This document shows, one piece after another, positions 49,979 to 58,590 of a DNA stretch of 64,000 nucleotides. The stretch is from Cupidesulfovibrio sp000226255 (GTDB taxonomy: Bacteria > Desulfobacterota > Desulfovibrionia > Desulfovibrionales > Desulfovibrionaceae): assembly GCF_003402415.2 (NCBI RefSeq), contig NZ_AP036014.1, forward strand, positions 3,286,001 through 3,350,000. Reading direction: 5' to 3'. The notes under the pieces were generated by a model that saw only the letters and a program-made list of their open reading frames with translations, did not search any database and was not told the DNA's origin. The translations under genes were made by a program, and so were the position numbers. Position 1 is the first letter of the stretch. Every line of letters starts with the position of its first letter.

Positions 49979-51046
49979 ATGCCAGACACGCCGGACAAGG
50001 TTGCCGCTGACGGCACGGCATCCGCCCGCGCCGCGCTGGCTGCTGCCGCTGCGCAGGGCCTGCGCGCGGTGGTGCGCGCGGCCGCCGCGTACCTCGCGGC
50101 CTGTCCGTCGCCCTCGGTGCGCGACGATGCGCCGCGCCTGACGGCGGAACTGTTCGTGGCGCGGGCGCTGGATATGCCGCGCGCGGACCTGCTGCTGCGG
50201 CTGGCCCTGCACCCGGCCAAGCCGGTGGAGGAAAACGGGCTGGCACACGTCGCCGCCCTGCTGACCCGCCGCGCCGCCGGGGAGCCCACGGCGCACATCT
50301 TGGGTGAACGCGAATTCTACGGCCGCGACTTTCTGGTCACCCCGGCCACGCTCATCCCCCGCCCGGAAACGGAACTGCTGGTGGAAACCGCCCTCTCGCT
50401 GGCCCCGCGCGGGGCGCGTTTTGCCGACTGCGGCACCGGCACCGGGTGCATCGCCGTCACCCTGTGCGCGGAGCGGCCGGACCTTTCCGGCATCGCCTGC
50501 GACATCTCGTCCGCCGCGCTTGCCGTGGCCGCGCGCAACATCATCACACATCTCGGCGGGACGATGGGGCCTGGCGTGGCGCGCACCGGCCAGTTCGCCC
50601 CGGACGCCGCACGCATGGCGGCTTTCTCCCGCTGCCAGCCCGTTCAGGCCGATTTCACCCTTCCCCTGTTCCGCGACGGAGCGCTGGACCTGCTGGTGTC
50701 CAACCCGCCCTACGTCAGCGAGGCGGAACACGCGGGGCTCACCCCGGAAGTGCGCGACCGCGAACCGCGAACCGCCCTGGTGCCCTGCGCGGGCGGCGGA
50801 CTGGACGACGCCGCCACGGTGCAAGGCCGGGCGGACGGCCTGGGCCATGCGCGGGTGCTGGTGGCCGAGGCCGGACGGGTGTTGCGCCCCGGCGGGCTGT
50901 TCCTGATGGAATTCGGCTGCGCGCAGGGACAGGCCGTGGCCGACCTGTTCGCCCCGAACGGCTGGCTGTGGGCCGACATGGACATCCGGCGCGACCTTGC
51001 GGGGCTTGACCGCTTCGTGGTGGCCCGGCGCGCCCTTACCGCGTGA
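49979..51046 (+). CDS. prmC: Release factor glutamine methyltransferase PrmC
   Basis: ATG 49979, preceded by GAAGGG, is preferred; ATG 49940 has no ribosome-binding site. The 355-residue protein has an N-terminal helical domain, RRAAGEPTAHILGEREFYGR, TLIPRPETELLVETAL, the AdoMet-binding ADCGTGTGCIAVTL and the catalytic SNPPYVSEAEHAGL. It N5-methylates the Gln of the GGQ motif of release factors. It is longer than usual because of an Ala-rich N-terminus and a loop around residues 190-220. Confidence 0.92.
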   Translation: MPDTPDKVAADGTASARAALAAAAAQGLRAVVRAAAAYLAACPSPSVRDDAPRLTAELFVARALDMPRADLLLRLALHPAKPVEENGLAHVAALLTRRAAGEPTAHILGEREFYGRDFLVTPATLIPRPETELLVETALSLAPRGARFADCGTGTGCIAVTLCAERPDLSGIACDISSAALAVAARNIITHLGGTMGPGVARTGQFAPDAARMAAFSRCQPVQADFTLPLFRDGALDLLVSNPPYVSEAEHAGLTPEVRDREPRTALVPCAGGGLDDAATVQGRADGLGHARVLVAEAGRVLRPGGLFLMEFGCAQGQAVADLFAPNGWLWADMDIRRDLAGLDRFVVARRALTA

Positions 51047-51093
51047 CACGTCGTTGCGCGACATGGGGGGCGTGACGCGAATGTCACCCCGAT

Positions 51094-51136
51094 GTGTGGT
51101 TTTCGCACCACGCCCGCGGGTGCGCAAAAGCCACAC
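51094..51136. promoter_or_regulatory. Palindrome upstream of lpxC, candidate activator site
   Basis: GTGTGGTTTTCGCACC (51094-51109) and GGTGCGCAAAAGCCACAC (51119-51136) are inverted repeats with two single-base bulges. It lies about 105 bp before the sigma-54 promoter, a usual distance for an enhancer-binding activator. It could also be a terminator for prmC, but no T-run follows. Confidence 0.5.
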
Positions 51137-51217
51137 AGGTGCGTGAAACACACACTCGCGCGCCTTCCCATGAACGAAAAACAATAGCGATTCAAGGTAT
51201 ATACAAAAGTCTAGAGT

Positions 51218-51233
51218 TTGGCACGGTTCATGC
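51218..51233 (+). promoter_or_regulatory. Sigma-54 (-24/-12) promoter of lpxC
   Basis: TTGGCACG (51218-51225), four bases, ATGC (51230-51233). GG and GC are exactly 10 bp apart, as RpoN requires. The start of transcription would fall about 10 nt before the lpxC ATG. Confidence 0.65.
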
Positions 51234-51254
51234 TTTAACGGTGACGGAGGGGTT

Positions 51255-52199
51255 ATGAACCAGACCACCATCAAGAAGAACATCGAATGCTCGGGCGTCG
51301 GCCTGCACGGCGGCAAGATGGTCCACCTGACCATGCGTCCCGCCCCCGAAGACACCGGCATCGTGTTTGATATCCATACCGCCCAGGGCGTGCGCCGCGT
51401 GGCCCCCGAACCCAAGGCCGTGGTCGCCACCGGCCTTGCCACCACCCTTGGCGCGTCCGGCAACGGGCATGACGCCTCGGTGGCCACCGTTGAGCACCTG
51501 CTTGCCGCCATCCGCGGCCTTGAGATCGACAACATGATCATCGAGGTCGAGGGCGGCGAAGTGCCCATCATGGACGGCAGCGCCGCCTCGTTCGTCATGC
51601 TGCTGCGCAACGCGGGCATCCGCACCCAGTCGCGCGCCCGCCGCGTGCTGCGCATCGCCAAGCCCATCAGCCACGAGAGCGACGGCAAGTCCATCCGCGC
51701 CCTGCCCTACGACGGCTTTCGCGTGGACTACACCATCGACTTCGCCCATCCGCTCATCGGCGTGCAGCACATGAGCCTGGAAGTGACGCCGCGCACCTTC
51801 TCCGAAGTGGCCAAGGCGCGCACCTTCGGCTTTCTGCGCGAGGTGGAGTACATGCACAGCAAGGGCCTGGCCCTTGGCGGCTCGCTGGACAACGCCGTGG
51901 TTCTCGACGACTACGCCGTGCTGAACGACGATGGCCTGCGCTTTCCCGACGAGTTCGTGCGCCACAAGATCCTGGACTTCATCGGCGACATGGCCATGCT
52001 GGGCACCCCGCTGCAGGGCCACTTCATCGTGCACTGCTCGGGCCACGCCCTGAACAACGCCTTTCTGCGCGTGCTGACCGAAAACGCCGACATCTACCTG
52101 CAGGAAGTGACGCTGGACGCCGCCGAACAGCCCGCCCGCCGTCCCGCCGTCGCCCCGGCCCATGCGCCCGCGCATGTGGGGCACCCGGCCACGGCCTAG
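51255..52199 (+). CDS. lpxC: UDP-3-O-acyl-N-acetylglucosamine deacetylase LpxC
   Basis: ATG 51255 has GGAGGGG upstream. The 314-residue enzyme starts NQTTIKKNIECSGVGLHGGK and has VATVEHLLAAIRGLEIDNMI with the first zinc His, PIMDGSAASFV, RKILDFIGDMAMLG-like block with further ligands and the catalytic GHALNNAFL. It carries out the committed step of lipid A synthesis, so the host has LPS. The last ~25 residues are a Pro/Ala/His tail. Confidence 0.95.
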   Translation: MNQTTIKKNIECSGVGLHGGKMVHLTMRPAPEDTGIVFDIHTAQGVRRVAPEPKAVVATGLATTLGASGNGHDASVATVEHLLAAIRGLEIDNMIIEVEGGEVPIMDGSAASFVMLLRNAGIRTQSRARRVLRIAKPISHESDGKSIRALPYDGFRVDYTIDFAHPLIGVQHMSLEVTPRTFSEVAKARTFGFLREVEYMHSKGLALGGSLDNAVVLDDYAVLNDDGLRFPDEFVRHKILDFIGDMAMLGTPLQGHFIVHCSGHALNNAFLRVLTENADIYLQEVTLDAAEQPARRPAVAPAHAPAHVGHPATA

Positions 52200-52230
52200 C
52201 CGCACCCGCAACCCCATCCATTGCCTTTCC

Positions 52231-52254
52231 GGGCCGCCTTCGGGCGGCCCTTTT
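52231..52254 (+). terminator. Terminator of lpxC
   Basis: GGGCCGCC, TTCG loop, GGCGGCCC, then TTTTC. Confidence 0.85.
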
Positions 52255-52259
52255 CATTG

Positions 52260-52916
52260 CGGGCGGAGCGAGGCCGGAAGACGTACCCGCGAAAGGACGA
52301 ACAGCCCAGCTGGGAGACTACCGGCCTGATGCGCCGAGGTCGCCGTGCCCCGCGCCCCACGCACACCAGATGCGAACGCGGTGCATAATATAATGATTAG
52401 GCGTTGCCGCGAGACCGGTGGCCTGGCCAGGGCCAAGGCCCGCGCAAACCGCACCAGAGCCACGGCCAGACAACGTGCGGACTACGCATGGATGAAGCCG
52501 GGGCATCCCTGCCACACACGGCCGGGATGCGCGCGGGGGCAACGTTGTACGGCCGGTGCGCGCACGGACTTGCCCCAACCTCGACTTTATCATCCGTCGT
52601 CTCGACACTGCCCCGGGGCCCTGCCAGCGGGGCGGACAAAGCTTGGCTTACCCCTTGTTGCCCTTCCGGCAATTCCACCCGCCGTGCGCATCCTGCGGTC
52701 CCATCCGCCAAACCGTCAGAGCCGTCGCCAGAACCATCGTCAGATCCGCCGTCAGGACAGCCGCAGCACATGCCGCCCCTGCCCGCACCCTTTTTCGCCC
52801 GTGCGCCCCGCAGCATCCGGCCCATCCACGTCATAAAAATCCCGCCGCAAATCCGCGCCGGACGCCAATCCGTAACGCAGCGCGCAAAAAAAGACGCTTT
52901 CACCCCCTTTCCCCCC
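52260..52916. other. Gene-free gap before the tRNA cluster
   Basis: Several frames are open but have no ribosome-binding site, domain pattern or convincing composition (rich in Arg, Pro and His, as in shadow frames). A short AT-rich patch (CATAATATAATGATT, 52383-52397) stands out. I see nothing else. Confidence 0.45.
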
Positions 52917-52945
52917 TTGCCTTTTCCGAAGGGAGCGGGTAGAAG
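52917..52945 (+). promoter_or_regulatory. Candidate promoter of the tRNA-tuf operon
   Basis: TTGCCT (52917-52922) and TAGAAG (52940-52945) are 17 bp apart, 13 bp before the first tRNA. Confidence 0.45.
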
Positions 52946-52958
52946 CGCTTTCTCGTTG

Positions 52959-53034
52959 GCTGGCGTAGCTCAACTGGCAGAGCAGCTGATTTGTAATCAG
53001 CCGGTTGCGGGTTCGAGTCCCATCGCCAGCTCCA
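52959..53034 (+). tRNA. tRNA-Thr (anticodon TGT)
   Basis: 76 nt with CCA encoded. Acceptor GCTGGCG pairs with CGCCAGC, the anticodon loop is TTTGTAA, and the T arm has GGTTCGAGTCC. It is the first of four tRNAs in the same order as thrU-tyrU-glyT-thrT of Escherichia coli. Confidence 0.95.
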
Positions 53035-53038
53035 CAGT

Positions 53039-53124
53039 GGAGGGGTTCCCGAGTGGCCAAAGGGAACAGACTGTAAATCTGTCGTCGTAAGACTTCGGTG
53101 GTTCAAATCCACCCCCCTCCACCA
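53039..53124 (+). tRNA. tRNA-Tyr (anticodon GTA)
   Basis: 86 nt with a long variable arm (GTCGTCGTAAGACTTCGG) as expected for bacterial tRNA-Tyr. Anticodon loop CTGTAAA. CCA is encoded. Confidence 0.95.
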
Positions 53125-53209
53125 CTTGACAAGCTATCTTGGCTGTAGGAGACAGGAAGGCCTGTCGGAGAACTACGGCTTCCTGGAAGTACGGCTTAAT
53201 GCTGGACGT

Positions 53210-53286
53210 GCGGGAATAGCTCAAGTGGCTAGAGCATCAGCCTTCCAAGCTGAGGGTTGCGAGTTCGAGTCTCGTTTCCCGCTCCA
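53210..53286 (+). tRNA. tRNA-Gly (anticodon TCC)
   Basis: 77 nt, acceptor GCGGGAA with TTCCCGC, anticodon loop CTTCCAA, T arm GAGTTCGAGTCTC, CCA encoded. Confidence 0.95.
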
Positions 53287-53319
53287 TCCTAGCCCGGGTT
53301 CTCCTCAAGCAAGCAATCG

Positions 53320-53395
<76 letters not shown>

Positions 53396-53448
53396 TTTCC
53401 GCGCCTAACGATTAACGCAAGAAGAAAACCACGCCAGGGAGAACACCT

Positions 53449-54642
53449 ATGGGTAAGGAAAAATTTGAACGCAAGAAGCCGCATGTCAACATCGGCACCA
53501 TTGGCCACATTGACCACGGCAAGACCACTCTGACCGCCGCCATCACCAAGGTGGCCGGTCTGCGCGGCAACGGCAAGTTCGTGGCGTTCGACGAAATCGA
53601 CAAGGCTCCCGAAGAAAAGGAACGTGGCATCACCATCGCCACCGCCCACGTCGAATACGAAACCGCCACCCGCCACTACGCCCACGTGGACTGCCCCGGC
53701 CACGCCGACTACATCAAGAACATGATCACCGGCGCCGCCCAGATGGACGGCGGCATCCTGGTGGTCGCCGCCACCGACGGTCCCATGCCCCAGACCCGTG
53801 AGCACATCCTGCTCGCCCGTCAGGTCGGCGTGCCCTACCTGGTGGTGTTCCTGAACAAGTGCGACATGGTGGACGACGAAGAACTGCTCGAACTCGTCGA
53901 GCTCGAAGTTCGCGAACTGCTGTCCCTGTACGGCTTCCCGGGCGACGACATCCCGGTGATCCGCGGTTCGGCCCTGAAGGCCCTTGAAACCGACGATCCC
54001 AACTCCGCCGAAGCCGCTCCGGTCGTGGCCCTGCTCGACGCCTGCGACAGCTACATCCCCGAACCGCAGCGCGACATCGACAAGCCCTTCCTGATGCCCA
54101 TCGAAGACGTGTTCTCCATCTCCGGCCGCGGCACCGTGGTGACCGGTCGTGTGGAACGCGGCATCATCAAGGTTGGCGAAGAAGTCGAAATCGTCGGCAT
54201 CAAGGACACCGTCAAGTCGACCTGCACCGGCGTTGAAATGTTCCGCAAGCTGCTCGACCAGGGCCAGGCTGGCGACAACATCGGCGCCCTGCTGCGCGGC
54301 ATCAAGCGTGAAGACGTGGAACGCGGCCAGGTTCTTGCCGCTCCCAAGTCCATCAAGCCGCACCGCAAGTTCAAGGCCGAAGTGTACGTCCTGTCCAAGG
54401 AAGAAGGCGGCCGCCACACCCCGTTCTTCTCGGGCTACCGTCCGCAGTTCTACTTCCGTACCACCGACATCACGGGCATCATCGCGCTGGCTGACGGCGT
54501 CGAAATGGTCATGCCCGGCGACAACTCCACCTTCACCGTGGAACTGATCGCCCCCATCGCCATGGAACAGGGCCTGCGCTTCGCCATCCGCGAAGGCGGC
54601 CGCACCGTCGGCGCGGGTGTTGTCTCCGAAATCCTGGAGTAA
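53449..54642 (+). CDS. tuf: Elongation factor Tu
   Basis: ATG 53449 has GGGAG upstream. The 397-residue GTPase has the P-loop GHIDHGKTTL, the switch II block DCPGHADYIKNM, the NKCD motif and the three-domain layout to a C-terminal EGGRTVGAGVVSEI. It brings aminoacyl-tRNA to the ribosome. It follows four tRNA genes directly and is probably processed from the same transcript. Confidence 0.97.
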   Translation: MGKEKFERKKPHVNIGTIGHIDHGKTTLTAAITKVAGLRGNGKFVAFDEIDKAPEEKERGITIATAHVEYETATRHYAHVDCPGHADYIKNMITGAAQMDGGILVVAATDGPMPQTREHILLARQVGVPYLVVFLNKCDMVDDEELLELVELEVRELLSLYGFPGDDIPVIRGSALKALETDDPNSAEAAPVVALLDACDSYIPEPQRDIDKPFLMPIEDVFSISGRGTVVTGRVERGIIKVGEEVEIVGIKDTVKSTCTGVEMFRKLLDQGQAGDNIGALLRGIKREDVERGQVLAAPKSIKPHRKFKAEVYVLSKEEGGRHTPFFSGYRPQFYFRTTDITGIIALADGVEMVMPGDNSTFTVELIAPIAMEQGLRFAIREGGRTVGAGVVSEILE

Positions 54643-54645
54643 GCG

Positions 54646-54795
54646 ATGCGCGTCAATCTCCTGCTCGCCTGCACCGAGTGCAAGCGACGCAATTACGCGA
54701 CCGTCAAGAACAAGAAGAATACTACCGGCCGTATCGAACTGAAGAAGTATTGTCCCTGGGACAAGAAACACACGGTTCACCGCGAAACCAAGTAG
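54646..54795 (+). CDS. rpmG: 50S ribosomal protein L33
   Basis: ATG 54646 starts 3 bp after the tuf stop. The 49-residue protein reads MRVNLLLACTECKRRNYATV and ends KKYCPWDKKHTVHRETK. It keeps three of the four zinc-type Cys (C9, C12, C36) but has Asp39 where the fourth Cys normally stands. It belongs to the large subunit. The small size makes it easy to miss. Confidence 0.92.
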   Translation: MRVNLLLACTECKRRNYATVKNKKNTTGRIELKKYCPWDKKHTVHRETK

Positions 54796-54809
54796 TATCC
54801 TCATAGTGC

Positions 54810-54886
54810 AGGGCAGTAGCTCTAACGGCTAGAGCGCCGGTCTCCAAAACCGGATGTTGGGGGTTCGAATCCCTCCTGCCCTGCCA
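54810..54886 (+). tRNA. tRNA-Trp (anticodon CCA)
   Basis: 77 nt, acceptor AGGGCAG with CTGCCCT, anticodon loop CTCCAAA, T arm GGGTTCGAATCCC, CCA encoded. It lies between rpmG and secE, a common arrangement. Confidence 0.95.
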
Positions 54887-55043
54887 TCTCCTTTCTTCGC
54901 GGGACAGTGCACGGCAACGTGCCAAGGCGCCCCAAGGCACCTTTCCGCCCGGCTCGGCGAACCCCATCGGTTCGCCCGCCGGGCGGGCCGGTCCCCCCCA
55001 AAAGTTGACAAGTCGGCAAGTCGAAATGGCTCCAGAGGCGACC

Positions 55044-55295
55044 ATGGCGAAAAAGCAGCAGAACGCGCCCGAGGCGACCCCGACCGATTCCGGCAACGGC
55101 ATCGGCGACAAGATCACCCAGCTCAGGGATTACTTCGAGGAAGCCAAGGGCGAACTGCGCAAGGTCACCTGGCCCACGCGCAAGGAAACCACGGCAACGG
55201 GCATCGCCGTGCTCGTTCTCGTTTTCGTCATGTCCCTGTTCCTCGGTGTCGTGGACCTTGGGCTGACCAAGCTCGTCGAATACATCCTCTCGTGA
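55044..55295 (+). CDS. secE: Preprotein translocase subunit SecE
   Basis: ATG 55044 with GAGG six nt upstream is preferred; ATG 55026 is also in frame. The 83-residue protein has the SecE core (LRDYFEEAKGELRKVTWPTR KET region) and one membrane helix (TGIAVLVLVFVMSLFLGVVD). It stabilises SecY in the translocon. It precedes nusG as in most bacteria. Confidence 0.92.
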   Translation: MAKKQQNAPEATPTDSGNGIGDKITQLRDYFEEAKGELRKVTWPTRKETTATGIAVLVLVFVMSLFLGVVDLGLTKLVEYILS

Positions 55296-55306
55296 CGGAC
55301 ACCCCA

Positions 55307-55861
55307 ATGACCGAATCGATTCCCACAACCACCAAGGGCCGCTGGTTCATCGTCCACACCTACTCGGGCTTCGAGCAGCGTGTGGAACAGACCATTCGCG
55401 AGATGATCCGCACCGGCCAGGCGCAGGGGCTCATCGAAGAGGTCGTGGTGCCCACCGAGAAGGTCATCGAGCTCGTCAAGGGCGAGAAGCGGACCTCCAC
55501 GCGGAAGTTCTACCCCGGGTACGTCATGGTCAAGATGACCATGACCGATTTCTCGTGGCACCTCGTCCAGTCCATTCCCAAGGTTACCGGTTTCGTCGGC
55601 GGCAAGAACCGTCCGACCCCCATGCGTGACAGCGAAGCCGAACGCATCCTGGCCATGATGGAATCGCGGCAGGAGCAACCCCGGCCCAAGTTCAACTTCG
55701 AGCGCGGGGACGAGGTTCGCGTCATAGACGGGCCTTTCGGCGGCTTCAACGGCGTCGTCGAGGACGTCAACTACGACAAGGGCAAACTCAGGGTGTCGGT
55801 CTCCATCTTCGGCAGACAGACCCCGGTCGAGCTGGACTTCGTCCAGGTTTCCAAGGGCTAG
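55307..55861 (+). CDS. nusG: Transcription termination/antitermination factor NusG
   Basis: ATG 55307 lies 11 bp after the secE stop. The 184-residue protein has the NGN domain (GRWFIVHTYSGFEQRVEQTI, RKFYPGYVMVKM) and the KOW domain (FERGDEVRVIDGPFGGFNGV). It binds RNA polymerase and links it to Rho or ribosomes. Confidence 0.95.
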   Translation: MTESIPTTTKGRWFIVHTYSGFEQRVEQTIREMIRTGQAQGLIEEVVVPTEKVIELVKGEKRTSTRKFYPGYVMVKMTMTDFSWHLVQSIPKVTGFVGGKNRPTPMRDSEAERILAMMESRQEQPRPKFNFERGDEVRVIDGPFGGFNGVVEDVNYDKGKLRVSVSIFGRQTPVELDFVQVSKG

Positions 55862-55925
55862 CCCCCTTTCGATGATTTTGCGCGGTAACCATCGCGGCCC
55901 GCGCCGCCCATAGAGGGACAGAACA

Positions 55926-56348
55926 ATGGCTAAGAAAGAAGTTGCCAAGATCAAGCTGCAGATTCCGGCCGGGGCGGCCAACCCCTCCCCGCCGGTGGGT
56001 CCCGCGCTCGGCCAGCACGGGCTGAACATCATGGAATTCTGCAAGACTTTCAACGCGAAGACCATGGAGCAGAAGGGCATGATCACCCCCGTGGTGATCA
56101 CCGTCTACTCCGACCGTTCCTTCACGTTCATCACCAAGACCCCGCCCGCTTCCGTGCTGCTGCTGAAGGCCGCCAAGCTCGAAAAGGGCTCTGGCGAACC
56201 GAACCGCAACAAGGTCGGCTCGGTGAGCATGGCGCAGGTTGAAGAGATCGCGAAGCTGAAGCTGCCCGACCTCACCGCCAAGGATCTCGATGCGGCCACC
56301 CGCTCCGTTCTGGGCACCGCCCGGAGCATGGGCATCGAAATCAAGTAG
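55926..56348 (+). CDS. rplK: 50S ribosomal protein L11
   Basis: ATG 55926 gives 140 residues with the L11 start KIKLQIPAGAANPSPPVGPA and the RNA-binding C-terminal domain (SVSMAQVEEIAKLKLPDLTA, then GTARSMGIEIK). It belongs to the GTPase-associated centre. Confidence 0.97.
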   Translation: MAKKEVAKIKLQIPAGAANPSPPVGPALGQHGLNIMEFCKTFNAKTMEQKGMITPVVITVYSDRSFTFITKTPPASVLLLKAAKLEKGSGEPNRNKVGSVSMAQVEEIAKLKLPDLTAKDLDAATRSVLGTARSMGIEIK

Positions 56349-56491
56349 CGTTTCGGATCAGTTGCACTGCCGTCCGCCGACATGTTCGGCCTTCCCGGCC
56401 AAGCCGGGGCGCATCCCTTCGGACACCCATGGGGAGCGTGACCAAGGCGGCAGGAGATTGCGAACGTCAGCAAAAGGAAAAGGTGGGTACA

Positions 56492-57199
56492 ATGCCCAAG
56501 CACGGCAAGAAATATCGTTCGGCGACGGAAGGACGCGACATCGCCGAGCGTTTCGCTCTGGAAGACGCGGTGGCCAAGTCGCTGTCGGCCTCCTTCGCAA
56601 AGTTCGATGAAACCGTCGACGTGGCCATCTGCCTCGGCGTCGATCCCAAATACTCCGACCAGATGGTGCGCGGCGCCGTCACCCTGCCCCATGGCCTCGG
56701 CAAGACCGTGCGCGTGGCGGTGTTCTGCAAGGGTGACAAGGAAGCCGAAGCCAAGGCCGCCGGTGCCGACTTTGCCGGCGCCGAAGAACTGGTCGCCAAG
56801 ATCAAGGAAGGCTGGCTGGACTTCGACAAGGCCATCGCCACCCCCGACGTCATGGCCCTGGTCGGCCAGATCGGCCGCGTGCTCGGCCCCCGCGGCCTGA
56901 TGCCCAACGCCAAGACCGGCACCGTTACCTTCGACGTGGCCACCGCTGTCAAGGAAACCAAGGCTGGCCGCGTCGAGTTCAAGGTCGACAAGGCTGGCGT
57001 GCTGCACGCCCCGCTCGGCAAGGTGTCCTTCGGTCCCGAAAAGATCCTGGACAACCTGAAGTCGCTGCTTGAAACCGTGAACCGCCTGAAGCCCGCCACG
57101 GCCAAGGGCGCCTACATGAAGGCCATGGCGGTTTCCACCACCATGGGCCCCGGTTTCAAGGTCGACCCCAGCACGATCAAGAAGTTCCTCGAAGGCTAG
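56492..57199 (+). CDS. rplA: 50S ribosomal protein L1
   Basis: ATG 56492 follows AGGTGGG and starts the conserved MPKHGKKYR. The 235-residue protein has the two-domain L1 pattern (FDETVDVAICLGVDPKYSDQ, RGLMPNAKTGTVTFDV). It forms the L1 stalk and usually represses the rplKA transcript. The rplK-rplA gap is 143 bp. Confidence 0.97.
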   Translation: MPKHGKKYRSATEGRDIAERFALEDAVAKSLSASFAKFDETVDVAICLGVDPKYSDQMVRGAVTLPHGLGKTVRVAVFCKGDKEAEAKAAGADFAGAEELVAKIKEGWLDFDKAIATPDVMALVGQIGRVLGPRGLMPNAKTGTVTFDVATAVKETKAGRVEFKVDKAGVLHAPLGKVSFGPEKILDNLKSLLETVNRLKPATAKGAYMKAMAVSTTMGPGFKVDPSTIKKFLEG

Positions 57200-57219
57200 A
57201 CCGCCTTCGTGTGATATTT

Positions 57220-57246
57220 GGCCCGGCTGCTTGCAGCCGGGCCTTT
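57220..57246 (+). terminator. Attenuator-like hairpin between rplA and rplJ
   Basis: GGCCCGGCTGC (57220-57230) and GCAGCCGGGCC (57233-57243) form a perfect stem followed by TTT. It probably ends part of the rplKA transcripts. Confidence 0.65.
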
Positions 57247-57264
57247 ACCGGCAACAGGCCCGGA

Positions 57265-57335
57265 AATACGAGTCGAAGAAAGCAGGCTGCACGGGTTCTC
57301 CGCCCTTGCGTTAAGTCCTGCCGAGACCACAGTGT
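57265..57335 (+). ncRNA. Ribosomal protein L10 leader
   Basis: The leader of rplJ has AGCAGG (57281-57286) pairing toward TTAAGTCCTGCCGAG (57311-57325), the conserved core of the L10(L12)4-binding leader. The complex should repress rplJL translation. Confidence 0.75.
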
Positions 57336-57385
57336 CTTTGGCTCGGCATTTCCACCCAGACACACCCGAACCTGAGGAGAGTCAC

Positions 57386-57907
57386 GTGAACAGGTCCGAG
57401 AAGGCAGCCATCATCGAGCAATTGAAGGCTCGCGCTGAAGGCGCTTCCATCGCGGTCGTGACCGACTTCAAGGGTATGTCGGTGGAAGAGCTGACCCGTC
57501 TCAGAGTGAAGCTTCGTGAAAACGGCGCGGAATACCACGTCGTGAAGAACACCCTGGCACGGATCGCCTTTACCGACGGAGCGCACGACGTCATCAAAGA
57601 CGCGTTCAAAGAGAACTGCGCCGTCGCCCTTGGGTTCGCAGATCCCGTCGCGGTGGCGAAGGCACTCACCGACTTCGCCAAGACGAGCAAACTCTTCGCG
57701 GTGCGCCATGGCAGCCTTGAAGGCAAGTTCCTCACCGAGGGACAGGTCGCCGACCTCGCCAAGCTGCCCAGCAAGCCCGAACTGATCGCTCGCGCTCTTG
57801 GCACGATGAATGCCGTGCCCACCAACTTCGTTTCGCTGTTCGCCAACATCATCCGTGGCCTGCTCTACGCCCTGAAGGGCATTGAAGAGAAGAAGGCCGC
57901 GGCCTAG
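57386..57907 (+). CDS. rplJ: 50S ribosomal protein L10
   Basis: The start is GTG 57386 with GAGGAGAG upstream. The 173-residue protein begins NRSEKAAIIEQLKARAEGAS and has the L10 blocks VVTDFKGMSVEELTRLRVKL and YHVVKNTLARIAF, with the L12-binding helix at the C-terminus. It anchors L7/L12. Confidence 0.96.
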   Translation: MNRSEKAAIIEQLKARAEGASIAVVTDFKGMSVEELTRLRVKLRENGAEYHVVKNTLARIAFTDGAHDVIKDAFKENCAVALGFADPVAVAKALTDFAKTSKLFAVRHGSLEGKFLTEGQVADLAKLPSKPELIARALGTMNAVPTNFVSLFANIIRGLLYALKGIEEKKAAA

Positions 57908-57958
57908 GCGACCCCGAACCCAACACCTTACGCCAAAGACACCCGAAAGGAGCAAATC

Positions 57959-58342
57959 ATGTCCAGCATCACCAAGGAACAGGTCGTCGAATTCATCGCC
58001 AACATGACCGTCCTCGAACTCTCCGAGTTCATCAAGGAACTTGAAGAGAAGTTCGGCGTGTCCGCCGCCGCCCCGGCCATGGCCATGGTGGCCGCCGGTC
58101 CGGCTGAAGCCGCCCCGGCCGAAGAAGAAAAGACCGAATTCGACGTTATCCTGAAGGCCGCTGGCGCCAACAAGATCGGCGTCATCAAGGTTGTCCGCGC
58201 CCTGACCGGCCTTGGCCTGAAGGAAGCCAAGGACAAGGTTGACGGCGCTCCCTCCACCCTGAAGGAAGCCGTTTCCAAGGAAGAAGCCGAAGAAGCCAAG
58301 AAGCAGCTGGTGGAAGCCGGCGCCGAAGTCGAAGTCAAGTAG
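57959..58342 (+). CDS. rplL: 50S ribosomal protein L7/L12
   Basis: ATG 57959 has AAGGAG upstream. The 127-residue acidic protein has the N-terminal dimerisation part, the Ala/Pro hinge (VAAGPAEAAPAEEEKTE) and the C-terminal factor-binding domain (VIKVVRALTGLGLKEAKDKV). It recruits translation GTPases. Confidence 0.97.
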   Translation: MSSITKEQVVEFIANMTVLELSEFIKELEEKFGVSAAAPAMAMVAAGPAEAAPAEEEKTEFDVILKAAGANKIGVIKVVRALTGLGLKEAKDKVDGAPSTLKEAVSKEEAEEAKKQLVEAGAEVEVK

Positions 58343-58377
58343 ACTCGGTTCGCTTCGCCGCACAGGCGATCGGAACA

Positions 58378-58410
58378 GCGCGGGCGAGCCAATCGCCCGC
58401 GCTTCTTCTG
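58378..58410 (+). terminator. Partial terminator/attenuator after rplL
   Basis: GCGCGGGCGA (58378-58387) pairs with TCGCCCGCGC (58393-58402), followed by TTCTTCTG. The weak T-run fits partial read-through into rpoB. Confidence 0.7.
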
Positions 58411-58561
58411 CTTTGTCGCCCTGTACGGCCACGGTGGCATTTCGGGTGGCGGCCATGCCCAACGGCTACGGCGGACATGCTCCGGCGGGTGCGGGTGGAC
58501 ACGGCGTCACGGGACGGGACGAGGCGGACAGGAAGCGGGACATGTGACAAGTCGCACGGAC

Positions 58562-58590
58562 TTGCTAAAATTTCCCGAACCGACTATTGT
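58562..58590 (+). promoter_or_regulatory. Candidate promoter of rpoBC
   Basis: TTGCTA (58562-58567) and TATTGT (58585-58590) are 17 bp apart in an AT-rich island within the spacer. Confidence 0.6.

Noticed and set aside
52345..52903. Opposed open frames of 160-170 codons before the tRNA cluster
   Set aside because: Composition is shadow-like, no domain is visible, and both strands are open over the same bases; no start has a ribosome-binding site.
55005..55030. TTGACA upstream of secE as a promoter
   Set aside because: No acceptable -10 box follows at 16-18 bp.
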